Assembly (NCBI GenBank): GCA_016702645.1
Contig: JADJDP010000003.1
Coordinates: 277,795 to 341,794 of the forward strand
Length of the DNA: 64,000 nt
Origin: Flavobacteriales bacterium
Lineage (GTDB): Bacteria; Bacteroidota; Bacteroidia; Flavobacteriales_F; PHOS-HE28
Direction: 5' to 3'
Positions 29,494-38,919 of this stretch are shown here, one piece after another. The translations under genes were made by a program, and so were the position numbers. The first letter of the stretch is position 1; each line of letters begins with the position of its first letter. Under the pieces are notes generated by a model. The model was not told the DNA's origin, did not search any database, and worked only from the letters and a program-made list of their open reading frames with translations.

Positions 29494-29515
29494 CCGCCCC
29501 CCATTTTCCTCAACC

Positions 29516-30685
29516 ATGCAAGAGACCACCACCCTCGCCGGATTGAACTTCGAACTGAGTGAAGAACAGATCGCAGTGCGCGATGCCGCGCGCGATTTTG
29601 CGCAGAACGTTTTGAAGCCCGGCGTGATCGACCGTGACCGTGAACAACGCTTCCCCAAGGAGGAGATCAAGCAATTGGGCGAATTGGGTTTCCTGGGCAT
29701 GATGGTGAGCCCGGAGTATGGCGGCGGCGGCATGGACACCATCAGCTACGTGCTTGCCATGGAGGAGATCAGCAAGATCGATGCGAGCGCGAGCGTTGTA
29801 ATGAGCGTGAACAATAGCCTTGTGTGCTGGGGCTTGGAGCAATTCGGCAACGAGGAGCAAAAGCGGAAGTACCTGGTTCCTCTCGCGAAGGGAGAAGTGA
29901 TCGGTGCCTTCTGCCTGAGCGAACCGGAAGCCGGAAGCGATGCCACCAGCCAGCGCACCACGGCCATCGACATGGGTGACCATTACCTGCTGAACGGCAC
30001 GAAGAATTGGATCACCAACGGGGGAACGGCAAGCACCTATTTGGTGATGGCACAGACCGACGCGGCCAAAGGCCACAAGGGCATCAACTGCCTCATCGTG
30101 GAAAAGGGCATGCCCGGTTTCGTGGTCGGCGCCAAGGAGGATAAGCTGGGCATTCGTGGCAGCGACACGCACACGCTCATGTTCCAGGACGTGAAAGTGC
30201 CGAAGGAGAACCGCATCGGTGCCGATGGCTTCGGATTCACTTTCGCCATGAAAACGCTGAGCGGTGGCCGCATCGGCATCGCCTCACAAGCACTGGGTAT
30301 TGCCAGCGGGGCGTACGAATTGGCACTTGCCTACAGCAAGGAGCGCAAGGCCTTCGGCAAGGCCATCAGCGAGCACCAAGCCATCGCCTTCAAGTTGGCC
30401 GATATGGCCACGGAGATCGAGGCCGCGCGATTGTTGTGCCTGAAGGCGGCCTGGCTCAAGGACCAGCATCTCAACTACGATCAAGCCAGCGCCATGGCAA
30501 AGGTCTTCGCCAGCGAAGTGGCCATGCGCACCACGGTTGAAGCGGTGCAAGTGCATGGTGGTTACGGGTACGTGAAGGAGTACCATGTGGAGCGGTTGAT
30601 GCGTGACGCCAAGATCACCCAGATCTACGAGGGCACGAGCGAGGTCCAGCGGATCGTCATCAGTCGCGGCGTGCTCAAAGGGTAG
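29516..30685 (+). CDS. Acyl-CoA dehydrogenase (short/branched-chain type)
   Basis: A 389-residue FAD enzyme that oxidises acyl-CoA to enoyl-CoA in fatty-acid or branched-chain amino-acid breakdown. Visible are EYGGGGMDTISYVLAMEEI near residue 65, the flavin-binding CLSEPEAGSDATS near 135, WITNGG near 165, RGSDTHTLMFQDVKVP near 215, and the C-terminal QVHGGYGYVKEYHVERLMRD with catalytic glutamate in IYEGTSEVQR. Length and motifs match the butyryl/isovaleryl class, but the chain-length preference is not readable. The ATG is preferred to in-frame starts upstream because the promoter box lies between. No electron-transfer flavoprotein gene is near. Confidence 0.92.
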   Translation: MQETTTLAGLNFELSEEQIAVRDAARDFAQNVLKPGVIDRDREQRFPKEEIKQLGELGFLGMMVSPEYGGGGMDTISYVLAMEEISKIDASASVVMSVNNSLVCWGLEQFGNEEQKRKYLVPLAKGEVIGAFCLSEPEAGSDATSQRTTAIDMGDHYLLNGTKNWITNGGTASTYLVMAQTDAAKGHKGINCLIVEKGMPGFVVGAKEDKLGIRGSDTHTLMFQDVKVPKENRIGADGFGFTFAMKTLSGGRIGIASQALGIASGAYELALAYSKERKAFGKAISEHQAIAFKLADMATEIEAARLLCLKAAWLKDQHLNYDQASAMAKVFASEVAMRTTVEAVQVHGGYGYVKEYHVERLMRDAKITQIYEGTSEVQRIVISRGVLKG

Positions 30686-30773
30686 GATCGGGTTGTCATC
30701 GCACGGCCGATAACCACCACCGATCGTTGAAAGGCCTTCGTCGCAAGTGATGGAAGCGCCAACGGTGCCCGGC

Positions 30774-30781
30774 TATCTTTG
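30774..30781 (+). promoter_or_regulatory. -7 box (TATCTTTG) of the exopolysaccharide operon
   Basis: Exact TAnnTTTG followed by GCCGTGCC, 63 bases before the ATG of the export lipoprotein. Probably drives the export, autokinase, flippase, transferase and polymerase genes, which follow with gaps of 3-16 bases. Confidence 0.65.
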
Positions 30782-30843
30782 GCCGTGCCCCGCATAATGT
30801 GAACGTTCACCACGTTGTACGCGGTATTTCCAAGACCTACCTG

Positions 30844-31626
30844 ATGCGATCACGTTCCCTGTTGTGCCTGGCGATCGGCTTGATGCTGGTGCTGGGCTCC
30901 TGTGTTGGCCGACGCTCGATCAACTACCTCAACGATCCCTCGCTCACACCGGGTGCGAGCAAGTTGTTCGAGAACCAGAAGTTCGAGTACCGTATCCAAG
31001 TGAACGATGTGCTCAGCATACGTGTACTGGGGCTCGATGACGCCACCCAGCGCTACTTCAACGTCGAAAGCCAGACCGGCAATTCCATGGTGAGCGACGC
31101 GGCCCTGTACGTGAACGGTTTCAGTGTGGACAAGAACGGCCAGGTGCAATTGCCCCAGGCCGGTAAGCTGAAACTGCAAGGTCTCACGGTGGGGGAAGCA
31201 CAGGACCTGGTGCAGCGCAAGATCAACGAGTATTTCACCACCGCCACCGTTATCCTGAAGATGGTGAATTGGCGGGTGAGCGTGCTCGGCAACGTATCGC
31301 GCCCCGGCACCTTCATGGTCTACAACAACCAGATCACCATCCTCGATGCGCTGGCTTTGGCAGGCGGCCCCGATGAGTTCGCCGATAAGGGTCACATAAC
31401 GCTCATGCGTCAAAGCGACCGAGGGGTTCAGGCGCTTTACGTGGATCTGTCGAACACCGACGTGCTGCGTTCGGAGTACTATTACCTCCTGCCGAACGAC
31501 GTGGTGTACGTGCCCGCCATGCGCGCGCGCAGTGGCCGCCTGAACCTGGAGGTGCTGGCCATCATCCTAAGCACCCTCAGCACGGCGGCGGTGGTGTTCA
31601 CCGTGATACAGAACAATACCAATTGA
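30844..31626 (+). CDS. wza: Polysaccharide export outer-membrane lipoprotein (Wza-type)
   Basis: A 260-residue lipoprotein with a signal peptide and lipobox LVLGSC (cysteine at residue 19). Next come a poly_export domain (FEYRIQVNDVLSIRVLGLDD near residue 45, then GQVQLPQAGKLKLQGLTVGE near 120) and an SLBB-type domain (RVSVLGNVSRPGTFMVYN near 150, ILDALALAGGPDEFADKGHI near 170). The C-terminus has a hydrophobic helix (LEVLAIILSTLSTAAVVFTV), as expected for the alpha-helical barrel that spans the outer membrane. I chose the ATG at 30844, downstream of the promoter box, because it starts the signal peptide. First gene of the polysaccharide locus. Confidence 0.92.
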   Translation: MRSRSLLCLAIGLMLVLGSCVGRRSINYLNDPSLTPGASKLFENQKFEYRIQVNDVLSIRVLGLDDATQRYFNVESQTGNSMVSDAALYVNGFSVDKNGQVQLPQAGKLKLQGLTVGEAQDLVQRKINEYFTTATVILKMVNWRVSVLGNVSRPGTFMVYNNQITILDALALAGGPDEFADKGHITLMRQSDRGVQALYVDLSNTDVLRSEYYYLLPNDVVYVPAMRARSGRLNLEVLAIILSTLSTAAVVFTVIQNNTN

Positions 31627-31629
31627 GGA

Positions 31630-33969
31630 ATGGCTAACAATCCGGCCGCTGATATCATCGACCTGCGGGCGATATTCCGGAAGCTACTTGCGCGCTGGTG
31701 GTGGTTCGTGATCACTTGCGGCTTGGCAGGAGCCGCAGGCGTAGCCTACCTCAAGGTGACACCGAAGAGCTATCTGGTGCAGGCCAAAATGCTCATGGGG
31801 GAGGGTAACAAGAACGGATTCGGCCAGAAGGAGGATTTTCTCAAGGGTATGTCCTTGGTGAAGGGCAACTCCCAGTTGGAGGATGACATCGCGTTGATGA
31901 CATCGCGAAGCAACATGCTCAGAACGTTGCAACGGCTCGATCTGGGCGTGAGCTACTATGAAAGGAAGAACTTCATGACCGGCGAGCGTTACGACTATCC
32001 GCCGTTCCACGTGAAGATCGATTCGGTGGCAGTGGTGGTCACCGGTATACCCATCCATGTGCAAGTGGATCGTGTTGCAAAGACCTATCGTGTGACGGCG
32101 GAAGGGAAGAACCTGCGCCTTTACAACGTCCAGAAGCAGGAATTGGTGGACGATTTCGTCGCCGATTACAAGATCGATCAGACCGTACCCATCGGACAGC
32201 CTTTCGTTGGGGATCATCTCAGTTTCAAGATCGATTTCCCCGAGGACCGGGTGTACGAGACCGGCTCGGACTACTTCTTCAAGATCAACAGCTTGGAGGC
32301 GCAGTTCATGAACTACAGTTCGCGACTGAGCGTGGAACCTCCGGAGGACGATGGCCACATCGTCAAGCTTTCCATGACCGCACATGTGCCCAACAAGGAA
32401 TCGGCCTTCATCAACAAGTTGATGGAGACCTTCATTGAAACGGCCTTGCACAAGCAGCAGCAGAAGGGGATCAAGACCATCGATTTCATCGATGATCAGA
32501 TAGAGGACGTGGCCGACTCCCTGCGCATCGCTGAGAGCGAAATGGAGGGTACTCGCTCCAGCACCAGCGTACTGAGCTCGGTTGCCAGCACCTCCGACGC
32601 GCTTTTCCAGGAGCGCAGTCGGTTGGAAGATGAGCGCTCCACCATCGTGCGTCGACGTGCTTACTGCGCATCCATCCTGGAGAAGATCCGTTCCGCCAAC
32701 GATCTGCGCAATGTGCCCGCACCCTCGTCTTCGGGGGTGGACGATCCGGTGCTGAACAATCTGGTGATCGAGATCACACGACTGTCGGCCGATCTGGCCG
32801 CCCAGAACATTGCCACGGGTGCGCGTAGCAACCCTACGGTGATCGCCATGGAACGCAGGATCAAGAACCTCACGGCCTCCCTGGCCCAGAACGCAGAGAG
32901 CTTGGTGGAAGAGGCCTCGATCAGCCTTGCGGAAGTGAACCGGAGGTTGAGCGGCATCGGTTATTCGCTGAGCCAGATCCCCAAAGGGGAGCGCGAACTT
33001 GGAATGCGTCAGCGCAAGCTCGATCTGAGCGGCGGGCTGTACAATTACCTGATGGAAAAGAAGGCGGAGGCGGGGATCGCCATCGCTTCCGATGAAGTGG
33101 ACAAGTCCATCGTGGATGAAGCCCGTGTGGAAGGTGGTGGAGCAATAGGTCCGGACAAGAAGGTGGTGCTTGGCGGAGCGCTGTTGGTGGGGCTGCTCGT
33201 TCCGGTGCTCATCATCCTCGTTCGCGATTTCTTCAACGACAAGATCAGCGACCTGGACGAGCTGAAGCGCGCCAGCAAACTGCCGTTGCTTGCCATGATC
33301 CCGGCGAGCAAGCGCAAACGCGTCATGCCGGACGAACCGAAGAGCATGCTGGCCGAGGCTTTCCGGACGGTTCGGATCAACCTGCAATACCTCAATGCGA
33401 ACGTTCCCCGTCAGGTGCTCGGCTTCACTTCGTCATCGAGCGGTGAGGGCAAGACCTTTTGCGCGGTGAACCTGGCAACGGTGATGGCCCTTGGTGGCAA
33501 GCGTGTGCTTCTGGTGGATGCGGACATGCGTCGTCCCAACGTGACCAAGACCCTGGAGATGACCGACGGTCCGGGATTGTCCTCGTGGCTCATCAACGAG
33601 GTTTCCCTCAACGACATCGTGCGCAAGACCGATATACCCGGCTTGGACATGATCGGTGCCGGACCCATTCCGCCGAACCCATCCGAGCTATCTGAAAGCC
33701 CGCGCCTGGGCGAACTGATGACCGCCATGCGCGAGCGGTACGATCACATCATCGTGGACGCCTCGCCGATCGGGTTGGTTAGCGAGTTCGTCGTGCTCAT
33801 GGGCCACCTGGACCTGAGCCTGTACGTGGTGAGAGAGCGCCGCACGCGCCGAAGCGCACTGCGTCTCATCAACGAACTCGCGCAGAACGGCAAGGTGGGT
33901 CGCGTGGACCTTCTGCTCAACGATGTGAAGTCGAACGAGACGGAGGGTTACGGTTACTACACCAAGTAG
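31630..33969 (+). CDS. wzc: Polysaccharide biosynthesis tyrosine autokinase (Wzc-type)
   Basis: A 779-residue inner-membrane co-polymerase and BY-kinase that controls chain length and works with the export lipoprotein. Membrane helices are near residues 23-41 (WWWFVITCGLAGAAGVAYL) and 515-537 (VVLGGALLVGLLVPVLIILV), enclosing a long periplasmic coiled-coil region. The C-terminal kinase domain has Walker A SSSGEGKTFCAVN, Walker A' LLVDADMRRPN and Walker B HIIVDASPIG, and the chain ends with a short tyrosine cluster GYGYYTK that is the likely autophosphorylation site. It starts three bases after the lipoprotein gene. The Tyr cluster is shorter than in enteric Wzc. Confidence 0.93.
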   Translation: MANNPAADIIDLRAIFRKLLARWWWFVITCGLAGAAGVAYLKVTPKSYLVQAKMLMGEGNKNGFGQKEDFLKGMSLVKGNSQLEDDIALMTSRSNMLRTLQRLDLGVSYYERKNFMTGERYDYPPFHVKIDSVAVVVTGIPIHVQVDRVAKTYRVTAEGKNLRLYNVQKQELVDDFVADYKIDQTVPIGQPFVGDHLSFKIDFPEDRVYETGSDYFFKINSLEAQFMNYSSRLSVEPPEDDGHIVKLSMTAHVPNKESAFINKLMETFIETALHKQQQKGIKTIDFIDDQIEDVADSLRIAESEMEGTRSSTSVLSSVASTSDALFQERSRLEDERSTIVRRRAYCASILEKIRSANDLRNVPAPSSSGVDDPVLNNLVIEITRLSADLAAQNIATGARSNPTVIAMERRIKNLTASLAQNAESLVEEASISLAEVNRRLSGIGYSLSQIPKGERELGMRQRKLDLSGGLYNYLMEKKAEAGIAIASDEVDKSIVDEARVEGGGAIGPDKKVVLGGALLVGLLVPVLIILVRDFFNDKISDLDELKRASKLPLLAMIPASKRKRVMPDEPKSMLAEAFRTVRINLQYLNANVPRQVLGFTSSSSGEGKTFCAVNLATVMALGGKRVLLVDADMRRPNVTKTLEMTDGPGLSSWLINEVSLNDIVRKTDIPGLDMIGAGPIPPNPSELSESPRLGELMTAMRERYDHIIVDASPIGLVSEFVVLMGHLDLSLYVVRERRTRRSALRLINELAQNGKVGRVDLLLNDVKSNETEGYGYYTK

Positions 33970-33984
33970 GATCGCGACGATCGC

Positions 33985-35328
33985 ATGATCCGCACCGAAG
34001 GTTCACGCAAGGTCCTAAAAAGTGTTTCCTGGCTCTTCGTGGAGCGAATGCTCCGCTTGGGCTTCACCCTGCTCACGGGCATCTATGTGGCTCGCTACTT
34101 GGGCGAAACATTGTTCGGCCAGCTCAACTATGCAACGGGCTTCGTCGGCCTCTTCTTCGCCCTGGGCCAAGCCGGTATCGATGATATTCTCGTCCGGGAC
34201 CTGGTGAAGCATCCGGAGAAGCGGAACGAACTACTGGGCACCGGAGCGTTCATCAAGTTGTGCGGTTCCATCTTGCTCCTGCTCTTCGCCACGCTGGGTT
34301 CCTTGTTGAAGGGAATGGACCACCTGACCGTTACCCTCGTGGTGATCGCCGCCAGTGCAGAACTCCTGCGACCCTTCACCGTGATCGATGGTTGGTTCAT
34401 GTCGCAGATGAACACCCGCAAATCGGTGAAAGTGCAGATGGTGCAGGTGATCACGAGTTCCATTGCCAAGTTCGCGCTCGTTGGTGCCATCGCTTTCGAA
34501 TACATCACACCGGCGCAAGCGCTTGTGCCCTTCGCTTGGATGTATGCGTTGGAGAACGTGGTGGTGGCGATGGGCTACCTCGCGGCGTTCGCTCGTGAAG
34601 GAGGGAACTGGCGTCACTGGAAGAGCACGCGGCCCATGGCTGCGCACCTGATGAGCGAATCGTGGCCCATGCTCATCTATGGCATGGCGCTCTATGTGCA
34701 GGCGAGGATCGACCAGGTGATGATCAAGGACCTGCTCACGCGATCACGCGGGGAGGCTGCGGCTTTTGCCGAGGTGGGCCAATACTCCGTTGCGCTGCGC
34801 ATGGTGGAAGCCCTCGGGTTCGTACCCACCATTCTCCAGAAGTCCATCAACCCGGCGATCACCAAAGCCAAGGCCCACAGCCATGAGCAGTACACGGATC
34901 GATTGCTCAACCTCTATCGGTTGCAGTTCCTGCTTTTCCTGGTCATGGCCGTTCCGCTCTACTTCTTGGCGAAGCCATTGATCATCTTCTTCTTCGGGAT
35001 CGAGTACGCACCCGCTGGTTACCTGCTCTCGCTCTTTGCCATCCGCTTGTTCTTCACCAACATGGGTACGGCCAAGGGAAGTTTCATCGTCAATGAGAGC
35101 CTCTTCAAGTACTCGCTCATCACGGCGGTCATCGGTGCGGTCACCAATATCGGTATCAACTATCTGCTCATTCCGCAGTACGCGTCCATTGGCGCGATCT
35201 GGGCCACGATCATCTCCTTCATGGTCCACATCTTCCTCATCGACCTCTTCTTTCCCCGCATGCGGGAGAACTTGGGTCTCATGGTGAAGGGCATGTTCAC
35301 CTTCTGGCGTTTCCACCGGGCAACTTGA
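33985..35328 (+). CDS. wzx: Polysaccharide flippase (Wzx/MATE-like)
   Basis: A 447-residue polytopic membrane protein with about 12-14 hydrophobic segments, beginning VLKSVSWLFVERMLRLGFTL, then GIYVARYLGETLFGQLNYA, typical of the oligosaccharide flippase family. It moves the undecaprenyl-linked repeat unit to the periplasmic face of the inner membrane. Basic loops such as ARIDQVMIKDLLTRSRGE are seen between helices. It follows the autokinase gene by 15 bases and precedes a glycosyltransferase by 6. The family assignment is by overall pattern; no catalytic motif exists. Confidence 0.85.
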   Translation: MIRTEGSRKVLKSVSWLFVERMLRLGFTLLTGIYVARYLGETLFGQLNYATGFVGLFFALGQAGIDDILVRDLVKHPEKRNELLGTGAFIKLCGSILLLLFATLGSLLKGMDHLTVTLVVIAASAELLRPFTVIDGWFMSQMNTRKSVKVQMVQVITSSIAKFALVGAIAFEYITPAQALVPFAWMYALENVVVAMGYLAAFAREGGNWRHWKSTRPMAAHLMSESWPMLIYGMALYVQARIDQVMIKDLLTRSRGEAAAFAEVGQYSVALRMVEALGFVPTILQKSINPAITKAKAHSHEQYTDRLLNLYRLQFLLFLVMAVPLYFLAKPLIIFFFGIEYAPAGYLLSLFAIRLFFTNMGTAKGSFIVNESLFKYSLITAVIGAVTNIGINYLLIPQYASIGAIWATIISFMVHIFLIDLFFPRMRENLGLMVKGMFTFWRFHRAT

Positions 35329-35334
35329 TTACCA

Positions 35335-36581
35335 TTGAGCAAGCACCTTGTACCCGTGAAACCCGAGCTCTGGAACGAGCTCGCGTGTCCGAAGTGTGGC
35401 GCTACTGATCCTGCCGCGAATGGCCTTGTCGTTCCCGGGGTGCACGTCTTGGGTGAGTATGCGTGCATGCGGTGCGGCTATGCGTTCCTGGCCGATCGCC
35501 CGTTGGGTTCGCTGTGGATCACGGTATTGCCATTGGCAAAGAAGATGGCGCCATGCATGATGCGAAGGGCGCTGAGTTATGGGTGACCACGCCATTGATG
35601 AACTCCTTTCGTGGCCCCAGCAACGAGGAGGTGCGGATCGAGCGGAAAGTGTTGAAGCCATGCAAGCGCGTGGTGGTATTGAACACGCTCGACGTCCTCT
35701 ATGGCCATGTTCTGCTGAAATTGTGGAATGCACAGTACTATTTGGACGCACATCCCGATCTGGGCTTGGTCATCCTCATGCCGCGGTCCTTTGAATGGCT
35801 GGTGCCGAAAGGGACGGCGGAAGTGTGGCTCGTGGATCAGAAGCTGGGCAGAGCGCATGGCTGGTACCGCTCCATCGATCGGCAGGTGAACGAATTCCTA
35901 GCGGCCTACGACGAGGTCTACATGGGCAAGGGATATGCCCACCCTGACAAATCGAAGGTGGACATCGAGCGGTTCACCGGTGTGCCTGCCTTCGACCTCG
36001 CGAGGTTCATAACAGCACCCAAGCATATCACCTTCGTGCTGCGCGAGGATCGTCTTTGGTTCCGCACGGCTCTGCACAAGTTCAAGTACCGCGCGCTCAT
36101 GAAGTTGGGGATGAAGGGTGTTGCGAGATGGTACTTCCTCGCTGATCAGCAACGGCTTGCCATGGCTTCGTTGCGTCGCATCCGGGCACGATACCCGGAT
36201 GTGAAGGCCACCATTGTTGGGCTGGGTGAAAAGCGTCCAGTGCCTGCCGGCGTCACGGACCTTCGCACCCGCCAGATGAACGTTGACACCGAGCTGGCCT
36301 GGTGCCGCGCGTACGGAGCGAGCCAGTTCGTGATAGGCGTGCATGGATCCAACATGCTCCTGCCGACAGCCTTTGCCGGAGGATGCATCGAGGTCCTGCC
36401 ACATGATCGGTACGGCAACATCGTGCAGGATGTGGCCGTGCGCTACAATGATGTGATGCAGCTGTTCCTTTACCGCTTCGTGGATGAATTCGCCTCGGCG
36501 CGGGAAGTTGCACGCCATGCCCTGTCCATCTTCGGAGACTATGCGGTGTTCCACCGCAACAATCGCATCAATGTTCCGTGA
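35335..36581 (+). CDS. Glycosyltransferase-like protein (GT61-type C-terminus) with N-terminal zinc ribbon, frame break
   Basis: The first ~65 residues hold two CxxC knuckles, CPKCGATDPAANG and CMRCGYAFL, a zinc-ribbon pattern. After a one-base loss near 35545 the chain goes on as EDGAMHDAKGAELWVTTPLM and runs to 36581. The C-terminal part has GVHGSNMLLPTAFAGGCIEV near residue 345, reminiscent of the HGxxLxNxxF..PG..VIE signature of GT61 glycosyltransferases. Position between the flippase and another transferase supports a role in building the polymer. Repaired length is 415. The start is TTG at 35335 or GTG at 35356. A non-catalytic modifier is possible, since the family match is partial. 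Confidence 0.65.
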
Positions 36582-36583
36582 CC

Positions 36584-37579
36584 ATGCAGAGCGGCAATGA
36601 AAGGCCCTTCGTACTGAACACGCCGGTGCTCCTTATCGGCTTCAATCGTGTTGGTCCGATGCGCGAAGTGTTCGAGGCTGTTCGTACTGCGCGTCCTCCG
36701 CGATTGTACTTCGCTGGTGATGGTCTGCGCAACGAGGAGGAGCGGACACGGTGCGAGGAGGTTCGTGCATTGGCCGGGGAGGTCGATTGGCCATGCGCGG
36801 TCAGCACCCGGTTCAGCGAAACGAACCTCGGCCTTCGCAAGGGCGTGAGTTCGGCCATCGCGTGGTTCTTCGAGAACGAGCCCGAGGGGATCGTCCTGGA
36901 GGACGATACGTTGCCAGTGCCATCCTTCTTCCGCTTCTGTCAGGAGATGCTGGAGCGCTACCGCCATGATGAGCGCATGTGGGTGGTCCTCGCCAACAAC
37001 CTCATGGACGACTGGCAACACGCAACGGATGGAGCTTACTACTTCAGTGCCCATGGCTATGGAGCACCCTGGGGCTGGGCGAGCTGGAGGCGCGTGTGGA
37101 AGCACTACGATGTGGACATGGGCCAGTGGCCTGCGCTCAAAGCCAGTTCAACTCTGAAGGATTTCTTCCTGAACGAAGGGGAGGAGCGTGATGTGCATTC
37201 GATGTTCGATCGGGTACACGATGGCCGGATGAACTCCTGGTCCTACCAGTTGGACATCACGCGCATTGCGAACCATGGCCTCAACATCATACCCAACACC
37301 AACTTGGTCGACAACATCGGGTTCGGGGAGGACGGTACGCACACCACCAGTCTCGCTGATCCACGCAACAAGCGCACGGCTCGCGACGTGGATTTTCCGC
37401 TGGTGCATCCCCGGTTCATCATGCCGGACGAACAGCGCGATGCGGAGTATTTCAAACGGTTCATTGGTGATACGGCCATGAACAGGCTCAAGGACCGCGT
37501 GAAGGGCCTGCTTCCAGGTGGTGCGGACGGTCCGTTGCGGAAGGGCCTGTCAAAGGTCAAGCGCACGTTCAAACCCTAG
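36584..37579 (+). CDS. Glycosyltransferase with GT-A-like fold (HlpA-like family)
   Basis: A 331-residue cytoplasmic protein. It opens with VLLIGFNRVGPMREVFEAVR, a nucleotide-sugar-binding beta-alpha start, and has the metal-binding acidic motif GIVLEDDTLPVPSFFRFC near residue 103, followed by YYFSAHGYGAPWGWASWRRV near 153. This order (FNRP.., LEDD.., WGWA.W) is known from sugar transferases encoded in O-antigen and capsule clusters of Bacteroidota. The donor and acceptor are unknown. The ATG at 36584 is used; a GTG at 36578 overlapping the previous stop is an alternative. It is followed after 11 bases by the polymerase gene. Confidence 0.78.
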   Translation: MQSGNERPFVLNTPVLLIGFNRVGPMREVFEAVRTARPPRLYFAGDGLRNEEERTRCEEVRALAGEVDWPCAVSTRFSETNLGLRKGVSSAIAWFFENEPEGIVLEDDTLPVPSFFRFCQEMLERYRHDERMWVVLANNLMDDWQHATDGAYYFSAHGYGAPWGWASWRRVWKHYDVDMGQWPALKASSTLKDFFLNEGEERDVHSMFDRVHDGRMNSWSYQLDITRIANHGLNIIPNTNLVDNIGFGEDGTHTTSLADPRNKRTARDVDFPLVHPRFIMPDEQRDAEYFKRFIGDTAMNRLKDRVKGLLPGGADGPLRKGLSKVKRTFKP

Positions 37580-37590
37580 GCCGGACGACC

Positions 37591-38865
37591 GTGATCCGCA
37601 AGAGCCAGCTGGTCAACGCCCTCTTCATGGTGGGTTTCCCGGTCTTTGGGTACGGCAGCTACTACGGCCTGCTGCATGGCATTTCGAAGGGGATGATGAT
37701 CTCCGTGGCCCCCTTTGTGGCGATCCTGCTCTTTTACCTGATCGATGCGCTGTACCGCCAGCGGGTGGGCAAGTTGCTCACGGGTACGTGGTGGTTGTGC
37801 ATGGCCTACATCGCCACCTTGGTCGTGAGCATGTTCGTTGCGCTCCGTGGCGGCATCCCAGGCGTGCAGATGGGCAACGTGCTGCTTTCCTGTCTCCTGT
37901 TCCTTGCGCCGTTCAATGCGGCGGTCTGTGTGGTCTTCTACAACCGCGACGATCCCTCGTTCAGTTTCGCGCGCACCTTGTTCATCGGGCTCGGTGCTTT
38001 GCTTGCGATCAACATGCTCGGTTTCCTCGCCGGTGTGCAGTCGGCAGGTCACAGTTTCGAGGGGCGTGCCAATTTCCCATACATCAGGGGGATCTACACT
38101 GGTGCGCACCTCCTCGCAGTGTTCTGTCTCATGTTGCTGTTCAAGCTGCGCGATTTCGGCAAGCGCCCTGTTGCGTTCATGCTCTACTTGGTGGTCCTGC
38201 TCGTTTGCTTGGTCTTCATGATGAAGATCAACAGCCGATTGTCGTTCATGATCTTCCTCATGCTCGCCGTGCTCTTCGCCACAAAGGCGATCAAGGTGGT
38301 GCGCGGCCTTTATACGATCTCGCTGTTCACCCTGCCGCTCCTCCTGAGCTTCTCGCTCCTCGTGTACAATGTGTTGAGCACACCCTTCTTCGCCAGCATT
38401 CTGGAGCGTGTTTCCAAAGAAGATGTCACCACCTTCAACGGCCGCAGTTACATATGGAACGCGATGGGAGATTGGGCGTTCTACGATCGCACAGGCTTGT
38501 TGCTCGGGAACGGCTTCAAGGGCCATTACAAGTTGCACCTGCTGGATTTCGTCGCCGTGCTCTGGGACGAGCCTCACGCATACAACCTGCATTCGCACAG
38601 CACCTTCACCGAAGTCCTGGTGGCGCAGGGTGTTCTGGGCATCGTGTTGCTGTACCTGATCTTCTGGCTCGGCTTCAAGCACCACCGACGACAGTATATG
38701 GAAGGAGGTTCGGAGGCTCCGCTGTTCGCCGGCTTTGCCTACCTGCTCTTCATCTGGCAGCTCGACATCTTCTGCTATGGCGTTGACCTAGGACACTCCA
38801 TCCTGTTCTGCATGATGGCGCCGCTTTGCCTGAAGCGATCGAAGCCATTGGAGGAGGCCGGTTGA
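37591..38865 (+). CDS. wzy: O-antigen/exopolysaccharide polymerase (Wzy/ligase-like membrane protein)
   Basis: A 424-residue membrane protein with about 11 hydrophobic segments and a large periplasmic loop near residues 265-330 (SKEDVTTFNGRSYIWNAMGD, LLLGNGFKGHYKLHLLDF, then YNLHSHSTFTEVLVAQGVLG). The loop motif NLHSHSTFTEVLVAQGVLG is typical of the O-antigen ligase/polymerase superfamily (HN.yl..l...G). Its position after flippase and transferases fits a Wzy polymerase more than a WaaL ligase. The start is GTG. A strong hairpin terminator follows immediately and ends the forward operon. Confidence 0.83.
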   Translation: MIRKSQLVNALFMVGFPVFGYGSYYGLLHGISKGMMISVAPFVAILLFYLIDALYRQRVGKLLTGTWWLCMAYIATLVVSMFVALRGGIPGVQMGNVLLSCLLFLAPFNAAVCVVFYNRDDPSFSFARTLFIGLGALLAINMLGFLAGVQSAGHSFEGRANFPYIRGIYTGAHLLAVFCLMLLFKLRDFGKRPVAFMLYLVVLLVCLVFMMKINSRLSFMIFLMLAVLFATKAIKVVRGLYTISLFTLPLLLSFSLLVYNVLSTPFFASILERVSKEDVTTFNGRSYIWNAMGDWAFYDRTGLLLGNGFKGHYKLHLLDFVAVLWDEPHAYNLHSHSTFTEVLVAQGVLGIVLLYLIFWLGFKHHRRQYMEGGSEAPLFAGFAYLLFIWQLDIFCYGVDLGHSILFCMMAPLCLKRSKPLEEAG

Positions 38866-38866
38866 A

Positions 38867-38905
38867 AGCACGAACGCCTTCCGTACTGCGGAAGGCGTTC
38901 GTGCT
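38867..38905. terminator. Strong bidirectional terminator hairpin
   Basis: A perfect 17-bp stem (starting AGCACGAACGCC) with a five-base loop lies between the convergent polymerase gene and the beta-helix protein gene. GCTTTTCGG follows on the plus strand. The longest perfect stem I see in the window. Confidence 0.82.
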
Positions 38906-38919
38906 GGTGCGCTTTTCGG

